Below, in pieces: positions 7,110 to 8,021 of a DNA stretch of 8,021 bases. Location: positions 1 to 8,021 of the forward strand of contig CANHUM010000071.1 of NCBI GenBank assembly GCA_947463845.1, given 5' to 3'. Both the position numbers and the translations under genes were made by a program. The first letter of the stretch is position 1. Every line of letters begins with the position of its first letter. The notes beneath the pieces were generated by a model. It had not been told where the DNA came from. It saw nothing but the letters and a program-made list of their open reading frames with translations, and ran no database searches. The DNA is from Comamonadaceae bacterium (GTDB taxonomy: Bacteria; Pseudomonadota; Gammaproteobacteria; Burkholderiales; Burkholderiaceae_C).

Positions 7110-7880
7110 TTACAGACCAGTGAACTTGCGCACCAGCGGAAAGTACAAACGGTAGGGCAGCAGGCGAAGCAGCTTGAGCCACAGCGTGAAGCGCTTGGGA
7201 AAGTGGATGTCGAACTGGCCTTGCGCCCAGCCCTTGATCATCTCGCGCGCGGCTTGCTCGGGGCTGATCAGGGCAGGCATGGCAAATTGGTTTTGCGCCG
7301 TCAATGGCGTGGCCACAAAGCCGGGGTTGACCACGCTCACGGCAATGCCCTGATCCTGCAAATCCATGTAAAGGGTTTCGGCCAAGTGGGTGAGTGCCGC
7401 TTTGGTCGGACCATAGGCCAGGCCGTTGGGTAAGCCCCGCCAACCCGCCACGCTGCTGATCAGGCTGATGTGTCCGCTGCCTTGTGCCAGCATGCCGGGC
7501 AGCACCGCCTCGATGACCTGCAAGGCACCTTGGTAATTGACCTTGTCGTGTTGCAACAAGTCGTCGAGGTCAAGGGCTGTGGCACGTTGGGCGCGGTAAT
7601 AACCTGCGGCATACACCACCATGTCCAAGGGGCCTTCGGCCAACAGGGTGCGGGCGGTGGCTTGCACTTGGGGCCCATCGCTCACGTCCAGCGCACGCCA
7701 CTGCACGCCCGCATCCTGCGCGGCCCAGTCTTGCACGCCTTGCGGGTTGCGCGCCGACACGATCACTTGGGCGCCGGCCGTTCGCAAGGCCTGCGCACAG
7801 GCCAGACCAATGCCTGTTGAGGCTCCGACCAGCCAGATCCTGCGACCTTGCCAGTCGGTGATGGAGGGGTTCAAGCTCAT
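7110..7880 (-). CDS. Short-chain dehydrogenase/reductase (SDR family)
   Basis: This 256-residue classical SDR should be a cytoplasmic NAD(P)-dependent oxidoreductase. The Rossmann motif GASTGIG is at 19-25, Asp66 (LDVSD) contacts the adenine, and YAAG (90-93) replaces the common NAAG. The catalytic tetrad is Asn115 (KVNYQG), Ser143 (SLISSVAG), Tyr156 and Lys160 (YGPTK). SAR at 42-44 after the second strand, with Arg44, suggests NADP(H) preference. PGFVATPLT (186-194) follows the active site. The tail after residue 229 is rich in Leu, Phe, Tyr, Arg and Lys (WLKLLRLLPYRLYFPLVRK, 234-252), unusual for a plain soluble SDR and suggesting membrane contact. ATG at 7880 is chosen because MSLNPSITDWQGRRIWLVGA leads directly into the fold. 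It begins 5 bases after the DUF3833 stop with no clear ribosome binding site, so coupled translation is likely. Substrate unknown. Confidence 0.92.
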   Translation of the reverse strand: MSLNPSITDWQGRRIWLVGASTGIGLACAQALRTAGAQVIVSARNPQGVQDWAAQDAGVQWRALDVSDGPQVQATARTLLAEGPLDMVVYAAGYYRAQRATALDLDDLLQHDKVNYQGALQVIEAVLPGMLAQGSGHISLISSVAGWRGLPNGLAYGPTKAALTHLAETLYMDLQDQGIAVSVVNPGFVATPLTAQNQFAMPALISPEQAAREMIKGWAQGQFDIHFPKRFTLWLKLLRLLPYRLYFPLVRKFTGL

Positions 7881-7885
7881 GCGGA

Positions 7886-8021
7886 TCAACCCGGCTTGGC
7901 CATCAAAGGCGTGCGACGCGTGAACGAGAGTGTGACCTCGCCCAACTTGACACCCCATTTGCTCATGGTCGCTTTGTTGAGCATGACGCGGTCGTCCATC
8001 AGGAACATCCAGTCGTCAAAA
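7886..8021 (-). CDS. DUF3833 family protein, C-terminal fragment
   Basis: Reading the minus strand in from the right edge gives FDDWMFLMDDRVMLNKATMS followed by KWGVKLGEVTLSFTRRTPL and a stop TGA at 7888-7886. This is the characteristic C-terminal end of DUF3833 proteins (roughly 180-residue probable lipoproteins in many proteobacteria), which end with an FDDWM, DDRV.LN and a G..LGEVTL.F pattern. Only 45 codons are in the window, so the lipoprotein signal expected at the N-terminus is not visible. It precedes the SDR by 5 bases in the same direction, so they almost certainly share an mRNA. Function is unknown. The family name is recalled from the pattern and should be confirmed by a profile search. 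Confidence 0.78.
   Translation of the reverse strand, partial: FDDWMFLMDDRVMLNKATMSKWGVKLGEVTLSFTRRTPLMAKPG

Noticed and set aside
6747..7433. A 228-codon plus-strand frame over the NTF2-like gene and the SDR
   Set aside because: It crosses two genuine genes in antisense and has no recognisable domain or good ribosome binding site.

Overview
The window looks like chromosomal DNA from a betaproteobacterium of the order Burkholderiales, most likely a member of the Comamonadaceae (Limnohabitans/Rhodoferax/Polaromonas-like). This rests on the GC-rich coding style, a stand-alone Bug-family periplasmic binding protein, the short (type 2) form of ArgC, and the overall look of the proteins. The genus cannot be fixed from the sequence alone. 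Genes are tightly packed: the longest non-coding stretch is about 187 bases. I see no rRNA, tRNA, CRISPR array, insertion sequence or phage gene.

Layout. (1) 1-685, minus: N-terminal 228 codons of sucC, running off the left edge. (2) 686-872: divergent intergenic region. (3) 873-1796, plus: argC, short form. (4) 1822-2382 and 2390-3790, minus: a two-gene unit transcribed purB then yaeQ, separated by 7 bases, with the yaeQ ribosome binding site overlapping the purB stop codon. (5) 3910-4524, plus: a glutathione S-transferase-like protein, divergent from purB and followed by a hairpin terminator. (6) 4705-6571, plus: a fumarylacetoacetate hydrolase (FAH)-family enzyme with a likely TTG start and a Bug/TctC solute-binding protein 19 bases downstream, closed by a good intrinsic terminator at about 6580-6608. 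(7) 6654-8021, minus: a three-gene run in the transcription order DUF3833 protein (C-terminus only), short-chain dehydrogenase, SnoaL/NTF2-like protein.

How the genes work together. The left two thirds are housekeeping metabolism: TCA cycle, arginine and purine synthesis, plus the conserved protein YaeQ. The FAH-Bug pair looks like a small carboxylate uptake-and-cleavage operon without its own membrane permease. The right-hand group is the most interesting part. DUF3833, SDR and NTF2-like genes recur together in proteobacteria, usually beside cyclopropane-fatty-acid-synthase-like, DUF1365 and FAD-oxidoreductase genes linked to singlet-oxygen or light stress and unusual fatty acids. Those partner genes would lie to the right of the window and are not seen here. 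Other points worth a second look are a possibly leaderless purB transcript with a palindrome inside its promoter, the purB-yaeQ coupling, and an anti-Shine-Dalgarno-like stretch in the sucC leader. I did not find a clearly new biological system in this window.
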